The translations under genes and the position numbers were made by a program. The notes beneath the pieces are model-generated. The model ran no database searches and was not told the origin of the DNA. It saw only the letters and a list, made by a program, of their open reading frames with translations. Of a DNA stretch of 64,000 nucleotides, positions 47,401 through 56,292 are shown one piece after another; position 1 is the stretch's first letter; the number at the start of each line of letters is the position of its first letter. The stretch lies in contig NZ_RBAH01000001.1 of the NCBI RefSeq assembly GCF_003626695.1, forward strand, positions 124,001-188,000, given 5' to 3'. Source of the DNA: Paenibacillus ginsengarvi (lineage in GTDB: Bacteria > Bacillota > Bacilli > Paenibacillales > NBRC-103111).

Positions 47401-48022
47401 GCTTGCGCAGCGGCTCGATCTGATCCTCCAGCTCGGAGACGAGATCGTGGATGCGCAGCAGGTTGCTCTCCGTCTCCGCCAGCTTTTTCTCCGCTTCCTT
47501 CTTGCGCGACTTGAACTTGACGATACCCGATGCTTCTTCAAAAATGCCGCGCCTGTCTTCCGACTTCGTACTTAAAATTTCCTCGATCCGGCCCTGGCCG
47601 ATAATCGAGTACGCTTCTTTTCCGATACCCGTATCCATGAACAGCTCGGTAATATCTTTCAGCCTGCAAGCTTGTTTGTTAATAAAATATTCGCTATCCC
47701 CGCTCCGGTGGATGCGGCGCGTAACCGTCACCTCATTAAACCCGAGCGAAAGCGATTCGTCCGAATTGTCCAGCGTAAGCGACACTTCTCCGTAGTTGAC
47801 CGCCTTGCGGGAGTCGCTGCCGGCGAAGATGATATCTTCCATCTTGCCGCCGCGCAAAGACCGCGCGCTCTGCTCGCCGAGCACCCAGCGGATCGAATCG
47901 GAGATGTTGCTTTTGCCGCTTCCGTTCGGTCCGACGACGGCCGTAATGCCCTGGACGAACTCCAGCTCCGTCTTATCCGCGAACGACTTGAATCCGGCCA
48001 ATTCCAAACGTTTCAAAAACAT
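44450..48022 (-). CDS. smc: Chromosome partition protein SMC
   Basis: SMC condenses and organises the chromosome with ScpAB. The 1190-residue protein has Walker A GPNGSGKS at about 31-38 at the N-terminal head, a long coiled coil (about 170-500), a hinge near 515-665 (FALGVKEVLKAKNRPDGLRG ... VVNPGGSMSGGS), a return coiled coil (about 670-1000), then the C-terminal head with signature LSGGERALTAMALLFA and Walker B FCVLDEVEAALDEANV. Length is typical. It sits between rnc and ftsY as in B. subtilis. Confidence 0.98.
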   Translation of the reverse strand: MFLKRLELAGFKSFADKTELEFVQGITAVVGPNGSGKSNISDSIRWVLGEQSARSLRGGKMEDIIFAGSDSRKAVNYGEVSLTLDNSDESLSLGFNEVTVTRRIHRSGDSEYFINKQACRLKDITELFMDTGIGKEAYSIIGQGRIEEILSTKSEDRRGIFEEASGIVKFKSRKKEAEKKLAETESNLLRIHDLVSELEDQIEPLRKQSEKAILFKQLKEQLKSSEISMYVYQIEQIHESWKQASDKLTALQKEELELSAIVSKHDALLEKERMEARRLEEEIDRLHETVLRISEDFEKTEGQGEVLKERGKNLLANRSQLELTHDVQQRRIAEKRSETAAFRDKYALLAREVEELRAKLTAEEEHLLGVAGGVSSAEEESLKADLLETMNRIAQSRNEVRFAEQQLESLSRRMERMEDEYAKWSGQHEQIERRRSELKLRSAKLAAELDDCRNRYAALGQEMKSKQELLGQAQDMVRKWEQKLEALISRRDTMNEMQNDYDGFALGVKEVLKAKNRPDGLRGIHGAVAELVKVPAEVETAIETALGGALQNIVVENEASGREAIAFLKRKQAGRATFLPLDVIRGRSIPDHERTMLSSQNGFVGVAVHLVEFENKYENIVSSMLGNVIVAASLEEANRIASKCQYRYRVVTLEGDVVNPGGSMSGGSLQKKTSSLLGRKRQIDEMDKEIRTSESQLGDLRKKVEVIKRELAEGSRTLDELRQLGEQQRIEEQQLRSQLSQLDSEGKNAEEQTALYAHDRESLAGEWNDFTQKKKAAEEALEVYKQEETGLQTAIRDAELKRKAKESAKEELQVQLTSLKVKTASVSQEKQSLEEQLHRFDEDLSATVKEHAASKRLLEQVLADLAANDAESVKQIELLHQLRLKKQEAAEQMELKRAERAKWVQKLEEGESLTKEQRTQLKLVEEQLRQTEVRVNRLDVELENLLKKLAEEYELSYELAKQRYPIPEDVPAAQNEVRDLKRQITSLGEVNLGAVEEYQRVNERYQFLSEQKNDLVEAKTQLYLVIREMDEEMSKRFKTTFDMIRSRFVHVFVKLFGGGRADLILSEPDRLLDTGIEIVAQPPGKKLQNLQLLSGGERALTAMALLFAILHIKPVPFCVLDEVEAALDEANVSRFAEYLREFSGQTQFIVVTHRKGTMESADVLYGVTMEEGGVSKLVSVRLDDENPMTA

Positions 48023-48184
48023 GGCTTCACCTCAAACGACTATGTACTGCAAAGGTTTACAGCTTATTGTAGCATATATGGTGCGGCAGGAACACTTCCT
48101 GCGGCCCCTCCCCGTCACGGCGCTTGCTATCTCCCGTGGGAGCGGGGTGGGTACTGCTCGCCGGCAATAGTTCGGTGCAATAAT

Positions 48185-48229
48185 AAACCTCCACCCGCGA
48201 TCATCGTTTGATCACGCAGATGGAGGTTT
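48185..48229 (-). terminator. Terminator-like hairpin between rnc and smc
   Basis: AAACCTCCA and TGGAGGTTT form the outer stem, with inner GATCA / TGATC. On the minus strand the stem is followed by ATTATTG rather than a pure T run. It could attenuate rather than fully stop rnc transcripts before smc. Confidence 0.6.
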
Positions 48230-48262
48230 TATTCCCTGTTATGTACTCGGAGGCCGCGCGCG

Positions 48263-48961
48263 TTATTGCTCCAACGCAACCCGCAGCTGTCCGAGCGCTT
48301 GCGAAGCCGCCTGCTGCTCGGCATCCTTCTTGGAACGGCCGGTACCGGTTCCGAGCTTGCTATCGCCCATCCACACCTCGGAAACGAATTCCCGATCATG
48401 CGCCGGTCCGCGTTCCTCCACGATCCGGTATTCCACGGTTCCCATTCCGCGCTGCTGCGTATATTCCTGGAGCTTCGTTTTGAAATCTCCCGCCTGCAGC
48501 ATCGCGTCTTTCGCCAAGTAAGGAAACATGTTCGCCTGCAAAAACACCTTGACCGCTTCCAGCCCCTGGTCCAAATAAAGAGCAGCGACGAACGATTCGA
48601 ACACGTCGGCCAGCAAGGCCGGACGGGAACGTCCGCCGGTCAGCTCTTCGCCTTTGCCCAGAAAGACGTACGACCCGAAATCGAGCCGTTCGGCGAACTG
48701 AACAAGCGATGGCTCGCACACGATCGAGGCCCGATGCTTCGTCAGCTCCCCTTCCGGACGATTCGGGTACGTGCGGAACAAATAATCCGATACGGTCAGT
48801 TGCAGCACGGCGTCGCCCAAAAACTCCAGCCGCTCGTTATCCTGCAATCCGGCGGTGCGTTGTTCATTGACGTAAGAGGAATGCGTGAACGCTTGCTTCA
48901 GCAAACGCGGATCGCGGAACGTAATGCCCAGCTCCGCCTGCAGTTTTTTAAGTGATTTCAA
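48263..48961 (-). CDS. rnc: Ribonuclease III
   Basis: RNase III cuts double-stranded RNA. The 232-residue protein has the signature [11 protein letters not shown] at 43-53, [20 protein letters not shown] near 115 and a C-terminal dsRBD ([36 protein letters not shown]). It lies between fabF and smc. Confidence 0.97.
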   Translation of the reverse strand: MKSLKKLQAELGITFRDPRLLKQAFTHSSYVNEQRTAGLQDNERLEFLGDAVLQLTVSDYLFRTYPNRPEGELTKHRASIVCEPSLVQFAERLDFGSYVFLGKGEELTGGRSRPALLADVFESFVAALYLDQGLEAVKVFLQANMFPYLAKDAMLQAGDFKTKLQEYTQQRGMGTVEYRIVEERGPAHDREFVSEVWMGDSKLGTGTGRSKKDAEQQAASQALGQLRVALEQ

Positions 48962-49012
48962 CGAAATCCACCGCCTATCGATTCGATCCGGTAGCGGGAT
49001 TCACCCGAAGCC

Positions 49013-50251
49013 TTATTCCGCGAACCGTTTCAACACGATCGTTGCGTTATGACCGCCGAACCCGAACGAATTGGACATCGCCACGTTTACACTCGCTTCT
49101 CTCGGAACGTTCGGCACGTAGTCGAGATCGCATTCCGGGTCTTGGTTGTCGAGGTTGATCGTCGGCGCAATCCGGCCGCGTTCAATCGTAAGTCCGGAGA
49201 TCACGGCTTCCACCCCGCCGGCTGCGCCGAGCAAATGCCCGGTCATCGACTTGGTCGAACTGATGGCCACCTTGTATGCATGGGCGCCGAGCGCCTTCTT
49301 GATCGCTGTCGTTTCCGAACGGTCGCCGATCGGCGTCGACGTGCCGTGCGCATTGATGTAATCGATCTCGGATGCATCGATACCCGCGTCACGGATCGCC
49401 CGAGCCATGCAGCGGGCCGCTCCGTCCGGATCGGGATCGGTCATATGGTGAGCGTCCCCGGACATGCCATAGCCGATCACTTCGGCATAAATATGGGCGC
49501 CGCGTTTCTTCGCATGCTCCAGCTCCTCAAGCACGAGAATGCCCGCGCCTTCGCCCATAACGAATCCGTCGCGATCGATGTCGAACGGCCGGCTTGCCTT
49601 CTCGGGCTCCTCGTTGCGCGTGGACATCGCCCGCAGCGCGCAAAAACCGGCCATCCCCGTAGGGCGGATCGTCGCCTCGGCGCCGCCGCAAATCATCACA
49701 TCGGCTTCGTCGGACTGAATCAGCTTGTACGAATCGCCGATCGAGTGAGTTCCCGTAGCGCACGCCGTTACCGCCGTGCTGTTCGGGCCTTTCGCGCCGA
49801 ATGTCATCGAGATTTGCCCGGACGCCATATTGGCGATCATCATCGGGATAAAAAACGGACTAACCCGCTTCGGCCCTTTTTCCAGCAAAATTTTATGCTG
49901 CTCTTCCCATGTGCCAAGCCCGCCGATTCCCGAGCCGACATATACACCGCAGCGCTCCGGGTCGGTATTTCCCCCGATGTCGAGCTTCGCGTTATCGATC
50001 GCGGCTTTGCTGGCCGCGACGGCGAATTGGACGAACCGGTCCATGCGCCGCGCTTCTTTCTTATCCATATAATCTTCGGGATTAAAATCGTGGATCTCTG
50101 CAGCGATATGAGTCGTGTACTCGCTTGTATCGAACGACTCGATGACCGAGACGCCGGATTGGCCGGCCATCAGGTTGTTCCAAAACGTTTCCAGATCGTG
50201 CCCCAAGGAAGACATGACGCCCATTCCGGTAATGACGACTCTTCGTTTCAT
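49013..50251 (-). CDS. fabF: 3-oxoacyl-ACP synthase II FabF
   Basis: FabF elongates acyl-ACP with malonyl-ACP. The 412-residue protein has Cys164 in [13 protein letters not shown], the first His in [11 protein letters not shown] and the second in [17 protein letters not shown], giving the Cys-His-His triad. The start [17 protein letters not shown] matches the family; the open frame upstream runs into the intergenic hairpins. In B. subtilis fabF is elsewhere with fabHA; here it follows acpP. Confidence 0.97.
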   Translation of the reverse strand: MKRRVVITGMGVMSSLGHDLETFWNNLMAGQSGVSVIESFDTSEYTTHIAAEIHDFNPEDYMDKKEARRMDRFVQFAVAASKAAIDNAKLDIGGNTDPERCGVYVGSGIGGLGTWEEQHKILLEKGPKRVSPFFIPMMIANMASGQISMTFGAKGPNSTAVTACATGTHSIGDSYKLIQSDEADVMICGGAEATIRPTGMAGFCALRAMSTRNEEPEKASRPFDIDRDGFVMGEGAGILVLEELEHAKKRGAHIYAEVIGYGMSGDAHHMTDPDPDGAARCMARAIRDAGIDASEIDYINAHGTSTPIGDRSETTAIKKALGAHAYKVAISSTKSMTGHLLGAAGGVEAVISGLTIERGRIAPTINLDNQDPECDLDYVPNVPREASVNVAMSNSFGFGGHNATIVLKRFAE

Positions 50252-50305
50252 CAGTTCCCACCTCTTCGACAAATGACGGCGATTGGTACTGCTTTGTATT
50301 GGCAG

Positions 50306-50381
50306 CTTCGGCCTTAGGCCGAAGACTCGTTTGCGCGATTTAATGAGGACAAGTCCCGTTCCTGTCAAGAAAACGGGACTT
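50306..50381 (-). terminator. Two hairpins between acpP and fabF
   Basis: The first, CTTCGGCC-TTA-GGCCGAAG (50306-50324), is a perfect 8-bp stem. The second, AAGTCCCGTT / AACGGGACTT (50351-50360 and 50372-50381), is a 10-bp stem. Neither has a clear poly-T on the minus strand. They may protect the acpP mRNA end or dampen reading into fabF, since ACP is needed in great excess. Confidence 0.5.
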
Positions 50382-50465
50382 TGTTAACCTTTTAGCTGTA
50401 GCATAGAGAGTCGGAACTTCGCTGGGAAAGCTGTTTATACCCAGGAAGCCCGCTTCGTCAAAGTC

Positions 50466-50699
50466 TTAGGTATGAGACTTTATGTATTCTACTACTTCTC
50501 CTACGCTTGTAATCTTCTCAGCATCTTCGTCGGAAATTTCCAGATCAAACTCGTCTTCCAACTCCATAACCAATTCGACTACGTCGAGGGAATCTGCACC
50601 CAAATCGTCTTTAAAAGATGCTTCCAGGGAGACTTCAGCCTCTTCAACCCCTAAGCGATCGACCACTATGCGCTTCACGCGGTCAAAAATATCGGACAT
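50466..50699 (-). CDS. acpP: Acyl carrier protein
   Basis: ACP carries fatty-acid intermediates on 4'-phosphopantetheine. The 77-residue acidic protein has the attachment Ser37 in [15 protein letters not shown]. The start [17 protein letters not shown] follows a strong SD; the open frame upstream is not ACP-like. Confidence 0.98.
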   Translation of the reverse strand: MSDIFDRVKRIVVDRLGVEEAEVSLEASFKDDLGADSLDVVELVMELEDEFDLEISDEDAEKITSVGEVVEYIKSHT

Positions 50700-50850
50700 C
50701 CCGTTCACCTCCTCCTTGGTATTATACGAGAAAAGAATGCAAAATGCCATATGTGTTCGGCAGTTTGCCGCCCCGGTCATGCTGCCCCGAAGTGCGGCGC
50801 CGTTTAGGCCGTTTTATGAGACCGTTTTGCGGATGAGCTTAACGGTTTGC

Positions 50851-51591
50851 TCACATGTACATACCGCCGTCGACGTGAATCGTCTGACCCGTCATATAGG
50901 CGGAATCGTCGGATGCCAGGAAGCGGACGATCCGGGCGATCTCTTCCGGCTGCCCGAAACGGGCGAGCGGAATCTGCTGCAGCATTTGTCCGCGCAGCTC
51001 CTCGGCAAGCTTGTCGGTCATTTCTGTTTCAATAAAGCCGGGCGCAACCGCATTAACGGTAATATTGCGGGAAGCAAGCTCTCTGGCCGCCGATTTGGTC
51101 AAACCGATTACACCGGCTTTCGCCGCCACATAGTTGGCTTGTCCGGCATTGCCGAGCACGCCTACGACGGACGAAATATTGATGATTTTGCCATAGCGCT
51201 GCTTCATCATCGGACGGGTTACCGCCTTGATGCAATTGAAAACGCCCTTCAAGTTCGTATTAATAACTTGATCAAACTCGTCTTCTTTCATGCGCATAAT
51301 CAGATTGTCCCGGGTAATGCCGGCGTTGTTGACCAAAATATCGACTTTGCCGAAACGGTCGATCGTTTGCTTGACGAGCTCGTCCACCTGCTCGGCCGAA
51401 GCGACATCCGCCTTCGCCTTGAACGCTTCGCGGCCCATGCCTTCGATGAGACGGACGACTTCTTCGGCCGCCTGCTCGCTGCCCGCATAGTTGACGACGA
51501 CATTCGCTCCTGCCTCGGCGAGCCCAAGCGCGATCGCCCGGCCGATTCCGCGGGAGGCTCCCGTTACAATCGCTACTTTTCCTTCCAGCAT
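50851..51591 (-). CDS. fabG: 3-oxoacyl-ACP reductase FabG
   Basis: FabG is an NADPH-dependent SDR enzyme of fatty acid elongation. The 246-residue protein has the cofactor motif [11 protein letters not shown] near 11-21, NNAG near 88, [20 protein letters not shown] with the Tyr-x3-Lys pair near 150-155, and ends DGGMYM. The ATG at 51591 follows AAGGAGG at 8 nt. Confidence 0.97.
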   Translation of the reverse strand: MLEGKVAIVTGASRGIGRAIALGLAEAGANVVVNYAGSEQAAEEVVRLIEGMGREAFKAKADVASAEQVDELVKQTIDRFGKVDILVNNAGITRDNLIMRMKEDEFDQVINTNLKGVFNCIKAVTRPMMKQRYGKIINISSVVGVLGNAGQANYVAAKAGVIGLTKSAARELASRNITVNAVAPGFIETEMTDKLAEELRGQMLQQIPLARFGQPEEIARIVRFLASDDSAYMTGQTIHVDGGMYM

Positions 51592-51605
51592 CGCTAATTC
51601 CTCCT

Positions 51606-52559
51606 TCAAAATGGAGACCTGGAGGCCTCAAGCTCAGCGGCGAATTTGTCCAGCGCCTCGCGGCTGTTAATCGACACCGCTTGCACCTGCTTGTCCACCT
51701 TCTTAATCAGTCCGGCCAGCACCGTGCCCGATCCGATCTCAACGAACGTATCCACGCCCTGCGAGATCATCCAGGCGACGCTGTCTTCCCACAAAACGGG
51801 AGAGACGACCTGCTCGACGAGCAAGCGCCGGACCAGCTCCGCTTCCAATACCGAATCCGCCGTGACATTGGCTACGACCGGAATGCGCGCATCTTGCATG
51901 TCTACTTCGGCAAGCGTACCGGCAAGACGGTCTGCGGCAGGCTGCATAAGGGACGAGTGAAATGGTCCGCTTACCTCAAGCGGAATGACCCGTTTCGCAC
52001 CGGCTTCCTTGCCGCGTTCTACAACCGCCTGAACGCCTTCCCGGCTTCCTGAAACGACGATCTGACCCGGGCAATTGACGTTCGCCATCTCCACCGCGCC
52101 GACTTCCGACGATACGGTGCGGCAAAGCGCAGCAAGCTGCTCCCGGTCCGCTCCGAGCACGGCAGCCATGCCGCCTTGGCCGCTCGGCACGGCCTGTTCC
52201 ATAAACTCGCCGCGCGCGCGAACGGTGCGCACCGCGTCCTCAAAGCTCATAACGCCGGCTGCGACGAGCGCGCAATATTCGCCGAGGCTGTGACCGGCTA
52301 CGAAATCGGGCTCGATGCCCAACTCCTTGACCGCTTCCAGAATAGCTATGCTTGTTGTCAGCAGCGCCGGCTGTGTATTGACCGTTTTTTTCAGTTGTTC
52401 GTCAGGACCTTGAAAAATAAGTTCGGTAAGCGAAAAACCAAGCGCTTCGTCCGCCTGCAAAAAACGGCTTCTCGCGCCTTCGTGGTTGTCGTAAAAATCT
52501 TTGCCCATGCCGACGGCCTGAGCGCCTTGTCCCGGAAATACAAACGCGATCCGTTTCAT
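51606..52559 (-). CDS. fabD: Malonyl-CoA:ACP transacylase FabD
   Basis: FabD loads malonyl groups on ACP. The 317-residue protein has [19 protein letters not shown] at the start, Ser91 in [16 protein letters not shown], an Arg in [13 protein letters not shown] near 119 and a conserved His in [13 protein letters not shown] near 200. It is separated from fabG by 14 nt. Confidence 0.97.
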   Translation of the reverse strand: MKRIAFVFPGQGAQAVGMGKDFYDNHEGARSRFLQADEALGFSLTELIFQGPDEQLKKTVNTQPALLTTSIAILEAVKELGIEPDFVAGHSLGEYCALVAAGVMSFEDAVRTVRARGEFMEQAVPSGQGGMAAVLGADREQLAALCRTVSSEVGAVEMANVNCPGQIVVSGSREGVQAVVERGKEAGAKRVIPLEVSGPFHSSLMQPAADRLAGTLAEVDMQDARIPVVANVTADSVLEAELVRRLLVEQVVSPVLWEDSVAWMISQGVDTFVEIGSGTVLAGLIKKVDKQVQAVSINSREALDKFAAELEASRSPF

Positions 52560-52596
52560 CCTCGGTTCCTTCCTTCCTGGCTAAACTACCCGGCTG

Positions 52597-53592
52597 TTAC
52601 CATACGAGTACGGACGAGCCCCACGTCAAGCCGCCGCCGAAGCCGACGAACAGCAGCTTGTCGCCTTCCTGTACGCGGTTTTCACGAACCGCCTCGGCCA
52701 GCGCAATCGGAATCGAAGCAGCCGACACATTGCCGTACTTGTTCAGGTTGATCATGCATTTCTCTTCCGGAAGCTCGAGCCGCTCAAGCGCCGACTGGAT
52801 GATGCGGATATTCGCTTGATGCGGGATTAGCAGGTCGATGTCGCTTTTCTCGACGCCGGCCTTGCGCAGCGCTTCCTCAGCCGCGCTACCCATAATTTTA
52901 ACGGCGAATTTGAATACTTCCTTACCCGCCATATAGATGTATTGCGACTTGTCCTCCAGCACCTTCTGCGAGATCGGATTACGAGAGCCTCCGCCGCTTG
53001 CCTTCAGCAGTTCCCCGCCTCCGCCGTCCGCACCGAGCTCGAACGACAGAAATCCGCGGCCTTCCGGCACCTCGCCCAGCACAACCGCGCCTGCGCCGTC
53101 ACCGAATAAAATGCATGTATTGCGATCCGTGTAATCGGTTATTCTCGAGAGGCATTCGGCGCCGATTACGAGCGCGTTTTTGTAGATGCCGCTTTTGATC
53201 AGGCCGGTTGCATTGGCGAGACCGTATATGAAGCCGGAACAAGCGGCCGACAAGTCGTACGCCGCCGCCTTTTTCGCACCGAGCTTGTTTTGCAAGATGC
53301 AGGCTGTCGACGGGAACGACATATCCGGCGTAACCGTTGCAACAATAATTAATTCTAGCTCCTGTGCCGAAATCCCTGCACGATCCAGCGCCTCCAGGGC
53401 GGCTTCGTATGCCAGATCGGAGGACGCTTGATGCTCCGCGGCAATTCGGCGCTCGCTCATACCCGTGCGGCTGACGATCCATTCGTCGTTTGTTTCGACG
53501 ATTTTCTCCAAGTCTTTGTTCGTAAGCACCCGCTCCGGCACATACATGCCTGTGCCGAGAATTCCTACCGGTATCCCATTCATTTTACCCAT
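52597..53592 (-). CDS. fabH: 3-oxoacyl-ACP synthase III FabH
   Basis: FabH starts fatty acid synthesis by condensing acyl-CoA with malonyl-ACP. From the ATG at 53592 it has 331 residues, with Cys118 in YDLSAACSGFIYGLANA, His in LLIPHQANIRIIQSA near 255 and Asn in NKYGNVSAASIPIA near 287. The start overlaps the plsX stop by 8 nt after AGGA. An alternative Met lies three codons downstream. Confidence 0.97.
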   Translation of the reverse strand: MGKMNGIPVGILGTGMYVPERVLTNKDLEKIVETNDEWIVSRTGMSERRIAAEHQASSDLAYEAALEALDRAGISAQELELIIVATVTPDMSFPSTACILQNKLGAKKAAAYDLSAACSGFIYGLANATGLIKSGIYKNALVIGAECLSRITDYTDRNTCILFGDGAGAVVLGEVPEGRGFLSFELGADGGGGELLKASGGGSRNPISQKVLEDKSQYIYMAGKEVFKFAVKIMGSAAEEALRKAGVEKSDIDLLIPHQANIRIIQSALERLELPEEKCMINLNKYGNVSAASIPIALAEAVRENRVQEGDKLLFVGFGGGLTWGSSVLVW

Positions 53593-54586
53593 CTCGCTTC
53601 CTGCTGGTTTCCGAAGAGATTGCGCCCACCAATCCGCTCGTATGCGCGATGCGCGCTTGCCTGACGGCATTTTTGAAGGCGTTCGAATCCGAGGAGCCGT
53701 GACATTTCAGCACAAGCCCGTCTATGCCGAGCAGCGGCGCCGCGCCATGTTCGGTGTAATCCATCTTTTGCTTGAAGGCGGTGAGGCCCGGCTTCAGAAT
53801 CGCTGCCGCAAGCTTGCTGATGAACGATCTGGTAAACTCCGTCTTCAGCGCCTTAAACACCGCGCCGGCCGTTCCTTCCATCGCCTTCAGCAATATGTTG
53901 CCCGCAAACCCGTCGCAAACGAGCACGTCGCAGCTGCCATGGAGCAAATCTCTTGCTTCCACGTTGCCCACAAAGTGGATCGGGGCCTGCTCGAGCAGCG
54001 GGAATGCCGCTTTGGTCAGCTCGTTGCCCTTGCCCGCTTCCGTTCCGACGTTCAGCAGTCCGACTCTCGGCTTCGATATCCCGTGCACCTTGTTGCGGTA
54101 TACACTGCCCATAATCGCATATTGGAGCAAATTATGCTCGGTGGAGTCCATATTCGCGCCCAGGTCCAGCGCCAAAAAGCCGCTTCCGTCCATCGTCGGC
54201 AGCATCGGCGCCAAAGCCGGCCGTTCGATGCCGTCGATTCTTCCGACGATGAGCAGACCCGTCGCCATAAGAGCGCCGGTATTGCCCGCAGATATCATTG
54301 CATCCGCCGCGCCTTCCCGGATCAGCCGTCCGCACACGACCATCGAAGCGTCCTTCTTGCGCCTGACGGCGCGCACCGGCTCATCGTCGCCGGCTATGAC
54401 ATCGGATGCATGATGGATCGTTACGTTCGAAGGCGCCCCCCCTGCCGGCAGATGCGGCGTAATTAAGGCCTCGTCCCCGACCAGGACGATGTGCGCGTCG
54501 TTCCATTCTTTAGCCGCCAGCAGCGCTCCTGCCACTGTCATCGCGGGACCGTGGTCTCCGCCCATGGCATCAATCGCGATTCGCAT
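53585..54586 (-). CDS. plsX: Phosphate acyltransferase PlsX
   Basis: PlsX makes acyl-phosphate from acyl-ACP for phosphatidic acid synthesis. The 333-residue protein starts [20 protein letters not shown] and includes [20 protein letters not shown] near 95, [19 protein letters not shown] near 132 and [19 protein letters not shown] near 225. Its start overlaps the fapR end by 17 nt, as in Bacillus fapR-plsX. Confidence 0.97.
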   Translation of the reverse strand: MRIAIDAMGGDHGPAMTVAGALLAAKEWNDAHIVLVGDEALITPHLPAGGAPSNVTIHHASDVIAGDDEPVRAVRRKKDASMVVCGRLIREGAADAMISAGNTGALMATGLLIVGRIDGIERPALAPMLPTMDGSGFLALDLGANMDSTEHNLLQYAIMGSVYRNKVHGISKPRVGLLNVGTEAGKGNELTKAAFPLLEQAPIHFVGNVEARDLLHGSCDVLVCDGFAGNILLKAMEGTAGAVFKALKTEFTRSFISKLAAAILKPGLTAFKQKMDYTEHGAAPLLGIDGLVLKCHGSSDSNAFKNAVRQARIAHTSGLVGAISSETSRKRDG

Positions 54587-55184
54587 GCAGCTCTTCCCCT
54601 CTTTCGCTCAGTTCGTTTGCAAAACGATAGATCAGGAAGCTTCCGTGAAATACCGTTTCTTCGCCGACGTAAGTGAACACTTCCACCTTCGCCTTCCCCT
54701 TTTGCCCGGAAATCGAACGGACATACGCTTTCGCGATACACTTCTCCCCTAGCTTGACCGAGCGGATGAAGCGGATATCGGCGGAAGCGGTGAGCGCCTT
54801 TTCGTTATTCACTACCGCGATAGCAAGCGAATTCGCCTGCGCGAATATATGATGCCCCCGTGCGATGTTCGTCCGCGAAAAGACGTGCTCCTCCTTCAGT
54901 TCAAATATCGAAATCCCGCTTTTGTCGAGCTGGAGATCGATAATATCCCCGATGACTTCGTGAATCGGCAGGGACCGGACTTGATCGTACGTTCGCTCGG
55001 CCATCATCTTCAGACGCTCCCGGAGCTCCGGGATGCCAAGCTCGAGCCGGTCCAGACGGATCGTCTGAATACTCACCTTGAACATGCGAGTAAGCTCCTC
55101 GTCCGTGATGAACGGGTTGTTGTCCAGCTCCTTGGCCAGCGATTGCTGACGTTGACGTTTCGGCATTCGTTCGATGTCGGGCAC
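54570..55184 (-). CDS. fapR: Fatty acid biosynthesis repressor FapR
   Basis: FapR represses lipid synthesis genes and releases DNA on binding malonyl-CoA. The 204-residue protein has an N-terminal DeoR-like HTH ([20 protein letters not shown] near 26-45, then [14 protein letters not shown]) and a hot-dog-fold effector domain ([47 protein letters not shown]). The start is GTG at 55184 or ATG at 55166; the latter matches the short basic start of B. subtilis FapR but lacks a clear SD. Confidence 0.96.
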   Translation of the reverse strand: MPDIERMPKRQRQQSLAKELDNNPFITDEELTRMFKVSIQTIRLDRLELGIPELRERLKMMAERTYDQVRSLPIHEVIGDIIDLQLDKSGISIFELKEEHVFSRTNIARGHHIFAQANSLAIAVVNNEKALTASADIRFIRSVKLGEKCIAKAYVRSISGQKGKAKVEVFTYVGEETVFHGSFLIYRFANELSERGEELHANRD

Positions 55185-55254
55185 CTACTTTCCGGTCTTC
55201 TATCGTTTGCAACGTATCTACGTTTTTACGTTTATATAAATCGATCGCCATCGA

Positions 55255-55271
55255 TTGTTACCAGGTACTAA
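55255..55271 (-). promoter_or_regulatory. FapR operator upstream of fapR
   Basis: The minus strand reads TTAGTACCTGGTAACAA, a dyad that closely matches the Bacillus FapR site (TTAGTACCTGATACTAA type). It lies just downstream of a -10-like TATACT at 55277-55282, covering the probable transcription start, as expected for repression of fapR-plsX. Confidence 0.8.
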
Positions 55272-55327
55272 ACGTTAGTATAAGTTATTCCCGGTCAAAA
55301 AGAAAGAGCCGGGATAAGCCGCCTCAA

Positions 55328-55360
55328 AGAAAAAAGGCACTTCACCGAAATGAAGTACCT
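55328..55360 (-). terminator. Terminator after rpmF
   Basis: AGGTACTTCA pairs with TGAAGTGCCT with one A-C mismatch; loop TTTCGG; then TTTTTTC on the minus strand. It separates yceD-rpmF from the fapR promoter. Confidence 0.85.
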
Positions 55361-55414
55361 TTCGCACCCGTTACAGGGCCAGTCGAATGTTCAGCATCAT
55401 GGAATGAGCCTACA

Positions 55415-55588
55415 TTACGATTTTACGATTTCTCTGCCTTTGTAAGTACCGCAAACTTTGCAAACGCGATGCGCAAGCTTCAGCTCGCCGCAGTTGTCGC
55501 ATTTAACCATACCCGGTACGGACAATTTAAAGTGAGTACGGCGTTTGTCGCGTGTAGATTTCGATGTTTTACGAAATGGAACTGCCAT
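55415..55588 (-). CDS. rpmF: 50S ribosomal protein L32 (zinc form)
   Basis: A 57-residue L32 protein beginning [20 protein letters not shown]. It retains four Cys at 30, 33, 43 and 46 (CDNC and CKVC), so it is the zinc-binding version. It follows yceD by 29 nt with a GGAGG SD. Confidence 0.97.
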   Translation of the reverse strand: MAVPFRKTSKSTRDKRRTHFKLSVPGMVKCDNCGELKLAHRVCKVCGTYKGREIVKS

Positions 55589-55617
55589 ATTCCCACCTCC
55601 TTCACAAAAACTTATCG

Positions 55618-56127
55618 TTATTTCCCTTTGTCAAGCCACTCTTGCAACACGGCCAGTCGCGGATCGATTCGCGCTTCCGGAACGGCCGCGGGATCGATAT
55701 TCAGGTTCGCCCCCGTCTCCGGGTTCAACCCTTTGCATTCGGGCATGCATAGCGGTACGTAAGGCAATCCGAGCATGACGGTTTCCTCGATGTACGGTGT
55801 GAGATCGACGACATCTTCGGTTATCACATGCAGATCGTCCTCGTCGTCTTCCGAATCGCCCGGTTTGCGCGAGAAGCGCTCCCGGAACGGGATCGCCAGC
55901 TTGCTGCCATAATGGCTCAAGCAGCGCGAACAGATGAATTCGGCGTGCAACGTAAGTGTCCCCGACGCTTTCACGACGCCATGATCGGCGGCTGCCGTCA
56001 GATCGATATGAAGCGGTTCGGCACGTACGACATCGTTGTTACCCTGTAGCAAATGCCCGATATCCGCAACTTCGGTGCGGCGGACTTGTCCCGAGCCTGA
56101 GACGAGCTCCCGGATGTTCAAATGCAT
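55618..56127 (-). CDS. yceD: YceD / DUF177 protein
   Basis: A 169-residue DUF177 protein (B. subtilis YlbN), usually encoded just before rpmF and linked in other organisms to 23S rRNA or fatty acid metabolism, but without an agreed function in Firmicutes. It has [20 protein letters not shown] with CxxC near 65-68, an acidic DDEDDL stretch and the [16 protein letters not shown] segment near 140 with a further Cys. The start MHLNIREL follows GGAGTG. Confidence 0.92.
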   Translation of the reverse strand: MHLNIRELVSGSGQVRRTEVADIGHLLQGNNDVVRAEPLHIDLTAAADHGVVKASGTLTLHAEFICSRCLSHYGSKLAIPFRERFSRKPGDSEDDEDDLHVITEDVVDLTPYIEETVMLGLPYVPLCMPECKGLNPETGANLNIDPAAVPEARIDPRLAVLQEWLDKGK

Positions 56128-56154
56128 GATTATCACTCCAAACAAACATAGCCT

Positions 56155-56184
56155 ATTATATCGATCCACTGGCAGCTTTGTCAA
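56155..56184 (-). promoter_or_regulatory. Promoter of yceD-rpmF
   Basis: Consensus TTGACA and TATAAT separated by 18 nt on the minus strand, the best sigma-A promoter in the window. Transcription would start near 56148, about 20 nt before the yceD ATG. Confidence 0.9.
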
Positions 56185-56292
56185 CATTTCAGGCGCATGA
56201 TATAGTATTATTATCCTTCACTAGCGAAATAATGTTACCTGTTTCGCCACCTTTTATGTTGTACGCATGAATCCCGCGAGGAGTGCTTCTTT

